The notes beneath the pieces are model-generated. The model worked only from the letters and a program-made list of their open reading frames with translations, was not told the DNA's origin and made no database searches. The position numbers were made by a program, and so were the translations under genes. From NCBI GenBank assembly GCA_019022495.1, contig JAFEKR010000006.1:434001-498000 (forward strand): a DNA stretch of 64,000 bases. Reading direction: 5' to 3'. The stretch comes from Epichloe hybrida (taxonomy: Eukaryota > Ascomycota > Sordariomycetes > Hypocreales > Clavicipitaceae). Positions 10,965 through 23,058 of this stretch are shown here, piece by piece; within the stretch, counting starts at the first letter, position 1, and each line of letters starts with the position of its first letter.

Positions 10965-13900
10965 ATGACCGTTCCATGGGTCCTGTCGCTTTCCGCAGCA
11001 GGTTTAGGAGTCACTGGTCTGATTGCCTTGCCGGCATTCTTTGCGCAGCTTTCCCAAATTCGGGATCGTACACCTCGCGACAATTTTTATCAAGATGTTG
11101 ATGGCAAAAGCACGCCAGAGACAATGGCAGCTTTCTCGAATACAAAGCCCAAAGTCTGTCTCCTGATATTCTCCATCACTGGACTTGGTCTCTCACTTGC
11201 TGTTACCGTACTGTCAATCCTCCATCCCCTCGGGGATGGCCTCGCACTGGAAAATTGGCTTTCCAATGGCTGTTGGGTAAGTCGACTCAAAACCACCAGG
11301 GCTGTCTCTCCAACGGCTGATGTGATGACTGTAAATTATGCATTCATGGCCCGTGCTAACCATTCACCGACTGAATGTGCATTCTAGGCTGCCATCGTCC
11401 TGCAAGCAATCTTCATCAAAGCACAACACTCATCTGTCAAATCGCACGATCTGGGCTTATGGGCGTTTCTGTCCTGCCTGGTGAATGCCATTGTCGCGAT
11501 TGCACAAGTCAACTACGTTAGCAATTTCGCATCTCCGATGAAAGATGCCCAACTCATTGTGCGAATTGTCAATGCCGCTGTACTAATCCCGCTGCTCTTC
11601 TCATGTATAACTCTACCTCGCCGTCCCGAAGTCTTGTGCAAAGGGGAAAAGGTTGACAGTGAGTGGTCGACCTCTGTTCTCAGTCGATATACATGGAGCT
11701 GGGTGAACGATCTCCTCAAGACCGCCAAGCGCAAGGGCGACCTAGATCCCGAAGATATCCCCAGGCCTGGTCATAGCATACGAGTGGAGAGCCTCGTCGA
11801 AGCTTGGTACAGGGCAAATCATCAGGGGGGCTTGCTACAGTCTATCCTCAAGGCTTATGGCGCGCGCCTTGTTGTGCAATGGTTCGTCATCGTGTTTCGG
11901 TGCATCGTCGGTATCGGCCCTTTCTGGGCTATGCTTCGGCTGGTCCAGTTGTTGGAAGATCGTGATGCTGGCATGGAGGCATCACCTGGACTCTGGAGAT
12001 TGGTATTTCTCATGGGTCTCTTCACTCTGAGCGAACAAGTAAGTTCCTATCACTCATGCACTGCTTTAACCGCATTTCTTAATCAGGCATGTGCTTACTG
12101 GCTGATGTTCATAGTGGTTGGACGGCTGGATTGTGTGGTTTTCGATTACCAAACTTTTCGCTCCTGTAAGAGGACAACTCTCGGCTCTTATTTTTGAAAA
12201 GTCCCTCCGCCGAAAGAACGTAAAAACGGCCGAGAAAACGATGGACAGTGAAGGCGCCTCCGGGAAGGGAGAAGACAAGAAAAAGGACGAAGAAGGAGAC
12301 GAGGACGACAGCGTCTTGAAATCCAAGCAAGCTATTGTGAATCTTGTCGGCGTGGACGCAAAGCATATTTCCGATTTCGCAATGATGCAGCAATTTATCG
12401 CCAGCAGTATTGGAAAACTGCTGATTTATTCGGGATACCTCGTTCAACTCATCGGGTGGATTCCATTTGGAGCTGGTATACTAGCCTGGTCATTTGTTCT
12501 CCCAGCCAACGCGATTGCTGCCAGATTCTACCTCAAAGCTGAAACGAAACTAATGACAAATCGGGACAAGAAGTTGGCTGTGGTAAACGAGGCATTGTTA
12601 GGCATGCGTCAAATCAAGTTCTCCGCCCTCGAGAGCCAATGGGAGAAGAAGATTCTTGAGATGAGAGAAAATGAAATATCATCCCTCAAGAGCGTGTTCA
12701 AAGCGGACAGCTTTCTGTTCTTCTCCTGGGTCGCCAGCCCAATTCTTCTGGCTGCCGCATCTTTGGCTGTCTACGCCATCACCAACGGCCATCTTGCTCC
12801 GTCTGTTGCGTTTGTGAGCATCGGAATTTTCAAGAGCCTGGAAGTGTCCTTGTCGGTACTTCCCGAACTTCTCACCGGCGGTATCGATACACTGGTCTCT
12901 GTCAGGCGCATAGACAAGTACCTGAAGGGCCCAGAGATGAGAAAGACTTTGACAGAAGGTCACGACGTTGCCTTTGACAATGCAACCATTGCCTGGCCTG
13001 TCGACGAGGAGGTTCCCGAAGAGGAGCGATTCATTCTGAACAATATAAACCTGTCATTCCCAGCTGGTGAACTGTCTGTAATTTCTGGAAAGACCGGGAG
13101 CGGAAAGAGTTTGTTGCTGAATGCCCTGCTCGGGGAGTCGGATTTGATCGAGGGCAAGATATTCGTACCACCAACGGTGCCCTCCCTCGATCGTCATGAC
13201 GGAAAGGCACACCCCGGCGATTGGATTCTTCCCGGTGCTATGGCCTATGTCGGACAGAGCCCCTGGCTTGAAAGTGCTTCCCTTCGCGACAACGTTCTTT
13301 TTGGACTGCCCTTTATTCAGAGTCGATATGATGCGGTTCTTGACGTCTGCGCTTTGAAGAAGGACATTGAGATTTTGACTGACGGCGACAAGACTGAGCT
13401 CGGCGCCAACGGCATCAACCTCAGTGGTGGTCAGAAATGGCGACTCACCCTTGCCCGTGCTGTCTACTCGCGAGCAGAAATCCTCATCATGGACGATATC
13501 TTCAGCGCCGTAGACGCACACGTGGGACGCCAAATTTTCGAAAAGTGCATTGCTGGTTCCGTTTGCAAGGGCAGAACGAGAATACTGGTCACTCACCACG
13601 TTGCACTGGTTGAGCCCATTACAAAGTACCTTGTCGAGCTCGGTGAGGGTACCGTTTTGTACTGCGGTCTCACGTCGGACCTGGCTGAAGACGGCACTCT
13701 CGAGTTGATCAAGAGCCACGAACAAAGCCGGCAGGATATTCACGTCGACGACACGGCGACTGCTGTCAACTCCGAAGACGTCTCCACCATTGAAGATACG
13801 GACGACCTGGAAGAGAGTGCGAACACTTTGCAAAAGATTCCCTCCAAGACGGCCAAGAAGTTTGTCGAGGACGAGGCGCGTGAAAGGGGCAAGGTCAAAG

Positions 13901-15810
13901 CCCGTGTATACGGCACCTTTCTCAGCAGCAGTGGTGGGTGGTTCTACTGGGGCGTCTGCGCAATACTGTTCATAGCCTTCGAAGCAGGAAATCTCGGGCG
14001 TAACTGGTGGGTTCGTGTTTGGACAGGAGCCTCGGAACATACATCTGCCGATGCATCCCGCGAGATGGGCATGGCCTACGGCCTCTCTTATCAGCACAGT
14101 ACTCTACACTCGGCCACGGCCACATCTCGCATCTCGACGTCGAGCCAACCCGAGCGCAGCCTGTCCTACTATCTATGGATCTACGTTGCCATTGCAGCTG
14201 CCAGCGGCATCATAGGCACTGTGCGCTTCGTTTGGTCTTTCATCATGAGCATCAAAGGTGCGAGAACTTTGTTCCGTAGAATACTCTTCACCATCTTGCG
14301 AACCCGTTTGCGTTGGTTGGACACTGTGCCAGTCGGCCGAGTGCTCAACAGGCTAACTACCGACTTTGACATCATCGACAACAAAATCACCATGGACATG
14401 GGCTTCATGTTCTCGCGTATATTGGGCCTATTGGGAGTTTGTGTGGCTGCTCTGCTGGTCTCTCGCCTCATGATCCCCTTGGCACTCGTCTTGTTTGCAG
14501 CGGGTGCCTTGGTGGCGATTCGATTCCTCGTCGGAGCGCGACCCGTGAAGCGGCTAGAGAGCAATGCCAAGTCGCCCGTCTTCGAGCTCTTCAATTCGTC
14601 CTTGGCTGGCGTGTCAACCCTGCGAGCTTTCCAGAAAACCCAAGTGTACATTGGCAGAATGCACGACATCCTCGACGACTGGGACGCAATCTCGGTACAC
14701 AACTGGGCCCTCAATCGCTGGCTGGGATTCCGCATGGCGTTGATTGGTAGCACCTTCACGACCGTGGTTGGCATCATCGTGGTTGGCTCGTCGTTTGTCG
14801 ACGCCGCACTGGCGGGCTTCACACTATCCTTTGCGCTCGACTTTTCTGGAAACATGCTCATGGCTACCCGAGGCTACGCCTCTCTGGAACTCGACATGAA
14901 TGCGGCTGAGCGAGTCATCGAGTACACCGAGGTCGAAACAGAAGACTTGGGTGGCGAGATTCCTCCCGCAGCATGGCCGGCCACTGGCAACATGGAAGTC
15001 AAGGATCTTGTTGTGGGCTACTCGGACGATCTTCCGCCCGTTCTCAAAGCCATCTCGTTTGACGTGAAGAACAATGAGCGAATCGGCGTCATTGGCCGTA
15101 CTGGAGCGGGCAAGTCGTCGCTAACGTTGGCCTTGTTTCGATTCCTTGAAGCTCGATCTGGCCAAGTGGTGATTGATGGCATCGACATATCCAAGATACG
15201 CCTTCACGATTTGCGAAGCCGCCTTGCCATTATTCCGCAGGACCCGGTGCTCTTCTCCGGCACTGTTCGAACGAATCTGGATCCTTTTGAGGACTACAGT
15301 GACGAGGAGTTGAAAGATTGTCTCTCCAGAGTGCACCTGGTTGACTCTGCGCCCGCGACGCCCGCCAATGAGCCATCATCGGCTGCTGCATCTACCATGG
15401 CCCCCAAGAATACCAACATCTTTCGCGACTTGTCTAGCAGCATCTCTGAGTCCGGCGGCAACCTATCACAGGGCCAACGTCAGCTTCTCTGTATTGCTCG
15501 AGCCATCATCTCACGACCCAAGGTCATGGTTCTCGATGAAGCTACTTCGGCCGTGGACATGGCGACGGATGCTCTTATCCAGCGCAGCATTCGCGAGGAA
15601 TTCACCGACAGCACCTTGATTGTTATTGCGCACAGACTGAGTACAATTGCCGACTTTGACCGAATTCTTGTGCTCAGCGAAGGCACAGTTGCCGAGTTTG
15701 GCAGTCCCCGCGAGCTATGGGAGAGGGAAGGCAGCATATTCCGAGACATGTGCGAGCACAGTGGTGAGAAGGCCAAGTTGCAGGAAGTTATTCAAGGCAA
15801 GTCAAAATGA
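10965..15810 (+). CDS. ABC transporter, ABCC (MRP) subfamily, full length
   Basis: ATP-driven exporter of the multidrug-resistance-protein class, likely in the plasma or vacuolar membrane; substrate unknown. Exons 10965-11276, 11388-12038, 12115-15810; introns of 111 and 76 bp restore the frame at GCW-AAIVLQAIF and TLSEQ-WLDGWIVWF. The product is 1552 residues. Order: a short hydrophobic N-terminal domain, membrane domain 1, NBD1 (Walker A GKTGSGKS 646-653, signature LSGGQ 757-761, Walker B LIMDD to 782), a charged linker, membrane domain 2, NBD2 (GRTGAGKS 1315-1322, LSQGQ 1438-1442, VLDE ending at E1463). Asp782 in place of the catalytic Glu makes NBD1 the degenerate site typical of ABCC. 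An acidic, lysine-rich insert (about EDKKKDEEGDEDD) lies in membrane domain 1. It could be a bile-acid or conjugate pump; neighbours give no clue. Confidence 0.93.
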
Positions 15811-16694
15811 AGGTCGGGCAGGGGTGCGGATATATATGAATGGGATTCATGATGTCTCGGTGGCTTTCCGAGATTTGCGCTTGTGGTCTGAGAAGGAAGA
15901 GAAGGGAACGGAAGCTGACTTTTTATTTTCTTTTCATGGCCCGTCGCTGTACATGGGACTTGAATTTCGTGGACATTGTCTTGTCGAGTCTTGGGGGCTT
16001 AACCTCGGAGGAACCGAGAGGGGGGACCATGGAAGCGACAGCGGGACACGTAGCGATTCTTTTTCTTCTTCTTCCTTTTTCCATTATATTAAGGAATTTG
16101 TCGAACATGATGGACAGTGAGCACAAAATTATTGCGTATGGTGGTGGAACAAAAAAAAAAGGAATTATCGATGATTTCTTCCAAAACTCCTCCTCTCCTG
16201 ACATGTGCTACAAGTGAGTGGTGGTGGACCATGATGATGAACGACGCCAGTCAGTAAGGCACTGCTCCGAATGGCACTTCCAATCCCGAAGCAATTGGGT
16301 CCAGGTCAATTGTGTCCAGGTCTGACACCACATTGTGCGCGTTGGTGGAAAAGGGGAGGAAAAAAAAAGTTGATTCGCCAGAGAGGAATAATGTACGCTA
16401 TACATGCAAGTAAGTGGCCATTTTGGCAGCAACCCTTACTCTTCCCGTTATGCCTTGCCACTGGAAGGAAAGGAAGCCAGCCCCTTGAGAAAACCAAGCT
16501 CCCAAGTTTCGCGATTGGAGGATCCTGCTCCCGTGCTCGGCTCGCAACGCCAGCTCTTTCCTCGTCCGATACGGACGGCTCATGACTTCGACTTGGTGTA
16601 GGTGTGCGTGTGAAAAAGGAGGGAGTAGAGTTGCGAGATTTGAGTTGTGTGGAATTCGTTCAACGTCGGACAAGCCGTGTTGGTATGCGAGGAA
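15811..16694. other. Intergenic between convergent ABCC and RCF2 genes
   Basis: No gene recognised. It contains the 3' flanks of two convergent genes. A direct repeat of GTCCAGGTC occurs at about 16310-16325. Confidence 0.5.
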
Positions 16695-17490
16695 TCACGC
16701 CTTGCTACCAACCTGCTGCTTCTGCTTCTTGGCAGCCAGACGGCGCTCCTCGGCCTCGACCATGTCTAGTTTCCCCCCCCCCCTGCAAGTCAGTAAGAAT
16801 TCTTTTTCAACGTGGGTGTTTGACGATGGATGGACGTGGTATTTGGAAAAGCATACCCTTCCACAGATCCTGGCCCTCATACTCCTCCTTGTGAATCTTC
16901 TTCTCGATCAAGTGCTTGTGCTCGGGGTCGTCGGGGTCCAGCACCATGACGGTTTCCCAGCGGCCGCTCCCCCTCTTGGCGTCGCTGACCTCGAAGGCGG
17001 CGCTGACGATGAGAACGGCGAGGGTCAGGCCCTGGGCGTAGAGCCGGGCCTGGACAATCTTCTGGGAGGCGCTCAGGGGGCTGCGGCCGACGAGGGCCAG
17101 CGCGACGGCCATGCTGGCGAGCCACGAGGCGAAGACGATGCCGTACCTGTTCTCGCGGCCCCAGTCCGCGAGGCGGCGGCGCGCCGACTCGTTGTCGCGC
17201 GCCACCTCGATGGCCCGCTGCGAGGCATCCTTGTAGCCGTGGCCCGGGTCGTTCTGGCGCTGGAAGGCCGTCGAGTAGCGCTCGGCCGTGACGATGGCGC
17301 CAAACGTGGCCGTCGAGGTGACGAGGAAGGCGCGGAAGGGGATCGTCAGGCTGCGGAAGGCCGGGTAGCGCCGCGAGGCGACGAGCACGCCGCCCAGGCC
17401 GAGGGCGAGACTGGCCGAGCCGCCGAGGAGGCCGCCCTTGAGGACCTGGTTGTAGTGGGCTCGTTCCTCTTCTTTGCTGACGACCTTCAT
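16695..17490 (-). CDS. RCF2: Respiratory supercomplex factor 2-like protein (HIG1-type, mitochondrial)
   Basis: Small inner-membrane protein that associates with cytochrome c oxidase and bc1-oxidase supercomplexes. Exons 16857-17490 and 16695-16765; intron 16766-16856 (91 bp) joins DLWK to DMVEAEERRLAAKK. The product is 234 residues. It opens MKVVSKEEERAHYNQVLKGGLLGG, the expected family start. Membrane segments are seen around GGLLGGSASLALGLGG, PFRAFLVTSTATFGAI, YGIVFASWLASMAVALAL and ARLYAQGLTLAVLIVSAAF. The C-terminal half contains the HIG1-like block YGIVFASW...LSASQKIVQARLYAQGLTLA. The gene is markedly GC-rich compared with its flanks. A long open frame on the opposite strand across it is a GC-driven shadow. 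The acceptor could instead fall before the G-run at 16783, which would add a few residues. Confidence 0.85.
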
Positions 17491-18830
17491 GGTGGTTTAG
17501 ACGGTGGATGGCGGATGGCGGATGATGGGAAGGGTGAAATGGCGGAGATGGAAACTTGGATTGATGTATGATGTAGTTGATGTTTTCTGCGGGTCGGCGA
17601 GCTCGAAAGTGGAGCCAGCCAGCCAGACAGAAAATGGTCACTGGTAGATCCAACGGGTCGAGGCAATGTATTTACTGTCAAATGGTCCGGAGCACGAGCA
17701 GATCGGTCTTTACTCCGTCATGACAGGAAAAAAAAAAAAAAAAGGCTGGCATGGGATTGCTGCACCCCTTCTCTGTATAGTAGAACAAGTACGGATCATG
17801 TCCCGCCTTGTTCCTTTCCATCTTCTGGCGACGAATCCCTCCCTCCCTACCCTACAGTCTATCCGCTGAGCAATGTTAATTGAGATGTGCTTGCCGGCGA
17901 ATGAACCCGAACCCCCGAGATTCCGAGATCCCGATTATGCCCACGTCCTCAATCGGCCATGGCAGAATGGGCCCATATTGCCCAGGCGGGACGACCGACT
18001 AAACACAAGTTGCCACGGCGGCATTGGACGGTGCGCGGACTCCCGCGGATTCCTCCGTGACCCTTCGCAAATCTGCCCTGTTCAATCAATGCCTACGGAT
18101 CACCCCCGTTGCCTTCATCTTCTTTGTGCCATCCTGCAGCCAACTCGACTCATGCCCGCCCGGCTTGTGCACGCACGGTAATCCGTAGCTCTGGAACACA
18201 TCCATCTGTTCTGATTGCTCTCTTGTACATACGTTCTAGTCCGTAATCCGTCGCGTGGTCCCCATGACGGGCCCCATTCTCGCTGTACATGGGTACGCAG
18301 GCACGGAGAAACGGAGAAACGGAGGGTTGGGAGGCCGGGAGGCTGGGAGTATAAGCAGGGGTAACAATAAGTGATATGCATGTACCTTGTGCCGAGTAAG
18401 TCCCCCTCTCCCCCCCCGCGTGTGACAGCTTCTGTGGTAACATGTCAGCCTCAGGGTCCTGTGTGCTCTCGTGTCTCACGCGAAGGAAGGAGAGACATTC
18501 CAATTGGACTCATGCTTAAAAGCGGGGAGGGGGGGCCGCAGTAACTCCGTCCCGAAGCGGGGGGTTCCAATGGATTGATTTCAATCAATCCTGCTGCGAG
18601 AAAGTGGCCCCGCTTAAAAAAAGAAAGAAAAAAAAAAGTTCTGCTTCCAGCCCCATCGCGCAGGCACACGAAAGAAGCGCCGTTTCAACCTCAAACAAGT
18701 CGATCTCTGCGTGTAGTCCTTCGCCAGTTCTCCACCGATCGGACTTGCCCGACTTCCCGTTTTCCCTTCTTCTTCTCACCAGCCCCCCCCCGTCTTTATT
18801 TCATATTTTCCTTGCGAATTCTTTCTCGCA
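17491..18830. other. Intergenic, divergent promoter region of RCF2 and IMP dehydrogenase
   Basis: No gene recognised. It carries a 17-18-base A run near 17728, and short purine repeats (ACGGAGAA and GGGAGGC words) at 18302-18350. The strand turns pyrimidine-rich toward the IMPDH start at 18831, which suggests the leader. Confidence 0.5.
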
Positions 18831-20755
18831 ATGGCTGCTCTCACCGGCTTCGGCGCCGGCAAGGTGCTTGACCATACCAGGGCCCTTGAGGTCCTGGACG
18901 AGTACGAGACTCGCGATGGTCTCGACATTCATGAGCTCATGGACACCACCAAGCACGGCGGTCTGACTTACAATGATTTCCTGCTGATGCCTGGCTACAT
19001 TGGCTTCCCTGCCTCCCAAGTCACTCTGGACTCTGCTGTCACCAAGCGCATCACCCTCAAGACACCCTTCATTTCGTCTCCCATGGACACTGTGACGGAG
19101 CACGAGATGGCTATCCACATGGCTCTTCAGGGTGGTTTGGGCGTCATTCACCACAACTGCTCTCCCGAGGCTCAGGCCGACATGGTTCGCATGGTGAAGC
19201 GATACGAAAACGGCTTCATCCTTGACCCTATGGTCATTGACCGCAATACCACGGTTGGCGAGGCCAAAGCTCTCAAGGAGAAATGGGGCTTTGGTGGCTT
19301 TCCCGTCACTGGTAAGTTCAGCTCTTTCACTTCGGTGATGCCTTGGATTACAACAAGAAACCCTCAGCATTTACATGATTATCAACCAACTTCTACATAA
19401 CTTTCGTTCCACCGTAAAGACTTGACGTCTTGGGGAGAGAAGAAATACTATGAACATGCACAAATTTTACACAATCTTTCCTGTTCGGCACAAATGTCTG
19501 CTTGACAGATGAATTGGCTAACAGAAACCGTCAACAGAGGACGGCAAGCTTGGTTCGAAGCTGCTGGGTATTGTTACCAACCGCGACCTTCAGTTCGAGG
19601 ACGACGCCGACGTTCCCGTCGCCAACGTCATGGTGACCGAGCTTGTTACAGCCATCAACGGCGTTACCCTCGTCGAGGCCAACAAGATTCTCGCCAAGTC
19701 AAAGAAGGGCAAGCTGCCCATCGTGGACAAGGATTTCAACCTTGTTTCCATGATTTCTCGCTCTGATTTGACCAAGAACCAGCACTTCCCCTTGGCCTCC
19801 AAACTCGGCGACAGCAAACAGCTCATTTGTGCTGCTGCCATCGGCACTCGTCCGGAAGACAAGCTTCGCTTGAAGAAGCTTGTCGAAGCTGGCCTGGATA
19901 TCGTCATTCTTGACAGCTCTCAGGGCAACAGCATGTACCAGATAGAAATGATCAAGTGGATCAAGAACGAGTTCCCTGGCCTCGACGTCATCGGCGGCAA
20001 TGTGGTTACCCGCGAGCAGGCTGCCTCGCTCATCGCTGCCGGTGTTGACGGTCTCCGAATTGGTATGGGCAGTGGCTCTGCTTGCATCACCCAAGAGGTC
20101 ATGGCCGTCGGTCGTCCCCAGGCTGCTTCGGTCTACTCGGTCAGCAGCTTTGCCGCTCGCTTCGGTGTGCCTTGCATTGCCGACGGTGGTGTGCAGAACG
20201 TTGGCCACATTGTCAAGGGCCTCGCCCTCGGTGCTTCCACTGTCATGATGGGGGGTCTCTTGGCTGGTACCACTGAGTCTCCCGGTACTTCATTCGTTTC
20301 TCGCGAGGGCAAGGTTGTCAAGGCTTACCGTGGGATGGGCAGCATTGATGCCATGCAGGACAAGAAGGCTGGCGGTGGTGGCAAGGACAGTCAGAAGAGC
20401 AACGCTGGTACTGCTCGATACTTTTCCGAAGGCGACAGCGTTCTTGTTGCTCAGGGTGTTTCGGGCTCCGTTGCTCACAGAGGGTAAGTGCTCACTCACG
20501 AGTCTCCAACACAAGCTTTGGCTTTGCAATGAGGTTGTTGTGGCTTGCTAATCATGTTCCAGTTCCATCAACAAGTTTGTGCCCTACCTGGCTGCTGGTC
20601 TCAAGCACTCGATGCAGGACTGTGGTATGAAGAGCTTGACTGAGCTCCACGAGGGCGCTGCCAGCGGTCTTGTGCGCTTCGAGCTTCGAACCGCCAGTGC
20701 TCAACTCGAGGGCAACGTCAACATGGAGACGTATGAGAAGAAGCTTTATGCTTAG
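18831..20755 (+). CDS. IMD: Inosine-5'-monophosphate dehydrogenase
   Basis: Catalyses NAD-dependent oxidation of IMP to XMP, the committed step of guanine nucleotide synthesis. Exons 18831-19311, 19538-20483, 20563-20755; introns of 226 and 79 bp join frames at [14 protein letters not shown] and [12 protein letters not shown]. The product is 539 residues, normal for the family. Order: N-terminal barrel part ([20 protein letters not shown]), CBS pair ([14 protein letters not shown] ... [18 protein letters not shown]), then barrel with the phosphate and active-site loop [10 protein letters not shown] holding the catalytic Cys, [17 protein letters not shown], and the flap RGMGSIDAM ... [19 protein letters not shown] with the catalytic Arg-Tyr. 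Nothing in the active-site residues I can see suggests drug-target resistance. Start ATG at 18831 gives the expected N-terminus. Confidence 0.97.
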
Positions 20756-21860
20756 AGCGGCATGTTGTTTCAATTTTTTTTTGGGCTTCAAAATAGAACA
20801 TGTGATGACGGGATGATATGTGCGGAAATTGATAAAAGACGAAGAAGTAGAATATGGGGGTTTGAAGCTTCACTCACTGCATTTGAGATGGGACTCACCG
20901 GAGTTTTTGGGTTATATTTTGGGAGAAGCACCACTAGAACTCGACTGGCGGCTAGTTGACTAGCTCTCCTGTCGAAGACGATATATGAGATCAGTCTCGA
21001 CGTTAATCAACATTGATTCCTTATTGTCCAGAAAATGATGGCGAGTCATGTCAGACTGAGCTGCGAAACGGGGCGCTGTCCACACCGGTTGAATGATTGA
21101 ATGCTTGATGGATGTTACCCGGATATTACATGTACATAGATTACACAAGTTCATCTAGCTTCGACTAGGCAGTCGGCCAAGAGGATGCGGTGTGAACTAA
21201 AGAACCCAAGGTTGTCCTTGGCAAAAATAGAGTTGGCGACTACGGAGTAAAACTTGATTGACGCGGCAGGCACCATGGCCGCGGCTCTTTCCCGGTCCCA
21301 TTGTATTGTATTGTGCGATTGTGTGAATGTGTGATTATGTGCCAGTGGCAGCGAAGCTGTGCGCATGCGGAAGGCAGGGAGACTGGGAGATGATGTCGGC
21401 TCGGCTGGACGTGTCAACTCGAGTAATGCGGATTGTTAATAATAGAGTTGGCGGTAAGAGAGGTAGAGATGTCACTTTTGAGCATGCAGGACCCCTCACG
21501 ATACTTCAGGCGGGCCTGTCCATCAACGTGCCCCATAATCCCATAATATCATTTTACTTTTTTTTTTATGCTTCCAACAAGTCGGTAACCTTGTTGCTTA
21601 TCACCGCAACAACCACGGCGCACAGCATTGACGTCGAATTTCCTCATCCCGATCCCCATGCGTGGTGTGGGCATTCCTCAAGTTACTCGTCCGCCATACT
21701 TCCATACTCATACTGTATTCTCACAGCAACCAAGCTTGCCGCAACAAAAAAATAAAAACAAAAAAATAAGAAAAAACCCCCCCCCATCAATATGTCGTGC
21801 CCCAGGCTGCATTAGCGCCGGTCATTACGGATTATTCGTGGGGTCTGTGGCCTTTGTTCT
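20756..21860. other. Intergenic downstream of IMP dehydrogenase
   Basis: No gene recognised. It holds the IMPDH 3' flank, then AT-rich sequence with a C-run at 21777-21785 just before the minisatellite. Confidence 0.5.
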
Positions 21861-22004
21861 CCACAGCGAGTTCCACAGCGAGTTCCACAGCGAGTTCCAC
21901 AGCGAGTTCCACAGCGAGTTCCACAGCGAGTTCCACAGCGAGTTCCACAGCGAGTTCCACAGCGAGTTCCACAGCGAGTTCCACAGCGAGTTCCACAGCG
22001 AGTT
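21861..22004. repeat. Minisatellite, 12 perfect copies of a 12-bp unit
   Basis: Unit CCACAGCGAGTT repeats without a mismatch from 21861 to 22004 (144 bp). The unit length is a multiple of three and lacks stops in most frames, so long open frames cross it on both strands (for example repeated EFHS). These are artefacts of the repeat. It lies between IMPDH and SFP1, far from either coding region. Confidence 0.97.
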
Positions 22005-22560
22005 GCCACAGCACGATGCCGACAGGCCCCGACCGGCGACAGGCCCCAGAGATGCAACAATGAAGTTGGCACCCCCCCGCCCAACCAACCGTACCCATGA
22101 CATGAATTGGCGAGTGGAAAGAAGAGAAGGAGAGGGGAATGACGAGACCTGCGACCCTTGAACCCAACCGACTTACACCGTTGCCCCCGAGGTTGAAGCC
22201 GCCCACACAAACAAGGCCGCGGCCGAGCTTTAGCTGCGTCCCCCCCCCTCCTCCTCCTCTCTCCCCACCAAGCTGCGCCGGCAATGCAAAAAGAGCGCCC
22301 ACCAGACAGCCACGTTTTCCGTGGCTGGTAAGATTAATTCATGATGTGACAATGACATGGCAATGCCATATATTTACTTGCGTAGCAGCGCATCCATCGA
22401 TGAATCTCGGCACTGGGCGTTCTCTCGGAGCATCTCAATTCTCTGTGCAGCACAACCGCCAGCGAATTTCATACCTCTGATCTGATCAGCCCCTCCACAG
22501 CTCTATCTATTCTTGTTCCATCGTCCATCTGTGACGCAGAGTGAGATTGGCCTCGGAAAC
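22005..22560. other. Intergenic upstream of SFP1
   Basis: No gene recognised between the two repeat arrays. C-rich runs occur near 22240-22265. Open frames here are continuations of those forced by the 12-bp repeat. Confidence 0.45.
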
Positions 22561-22675
22561 GACACGACACGACACGACACGACACGACACGACACGACAC
22601 GACACGACACGACACGACACGACACGACACGACACGACACGACACGACACAGCACAGCACAGCACAGCACAGCAC
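22561..22675. repeat. Compound pentanucleotide microsatellite upstream of SFP1
   Basis: Eighteen copies of GACAC (22561-22650) are followed directly by five copies of AGCAC (22651-22675). The array is essentially perfect. It lies 380 bp upstream of the SFP1 start chosen here, so it may be in the promoter or 5' leader. If translation began at the ATG at 22753 it would still be outside the coding region. Confidence 0.95.
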
Positions 22676-23058
22676 GCCACGGCAGAAGCCCAGAGAAGTG
22701 GCGAGGCGAGCTAGAGAGCACGAAAAGTATCTTCTGATAGCTCGTCACCTTGATGAAGACGAAGTCGTCAGTTCGTCTGACACGCCTCAGCCGGCAGCAT
22801 ATCCTTTCAGAGCCCAGGCAAGCCCCCTCCAGCGCCCTTCCCGGCAGTAGCATCACCAGCAGGATTCTACGGATCAGTGGCCAGACAGCCCCGGAGCCCC
22901 AGAGCCCGCGCCGGCGCCACCAGACCAAGTGCACCGCCAGTGCACCGCCAGTGCACCACCACCCAAGCCAGCCCCAGCCCCAGCCCCAGCCCCAGCCCCA
23001 GCAACCTGCCAGCTGCCTGCTGCCTGCTGCCTGCTGCCTGCTGCGGTCCGCTGCTGCC

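Noticed and set aside
14181..14861. 226-codon minus-strand frame inside the ABCC gene
   Set aside because: It is the complement of the second membrane domain of the transporter.
16582..17571. 329-codon + strand frame opposite RCF2
   Set aside because: It is a GC-rich antisense shadow of RCF2, which has clear family sequence and splice sites.
21861..22004. Possible CRISPR-like array
   Set aside because: Units are contiguous with no spacers, and the genome is eukaryotic.
21628..22302. Long open frames on both strands with repeated EFHS, VELA, SLWN or CGTR peptides
   Set aside because: They are forced by the 12-bp stop-free repeat and have no other coding support.
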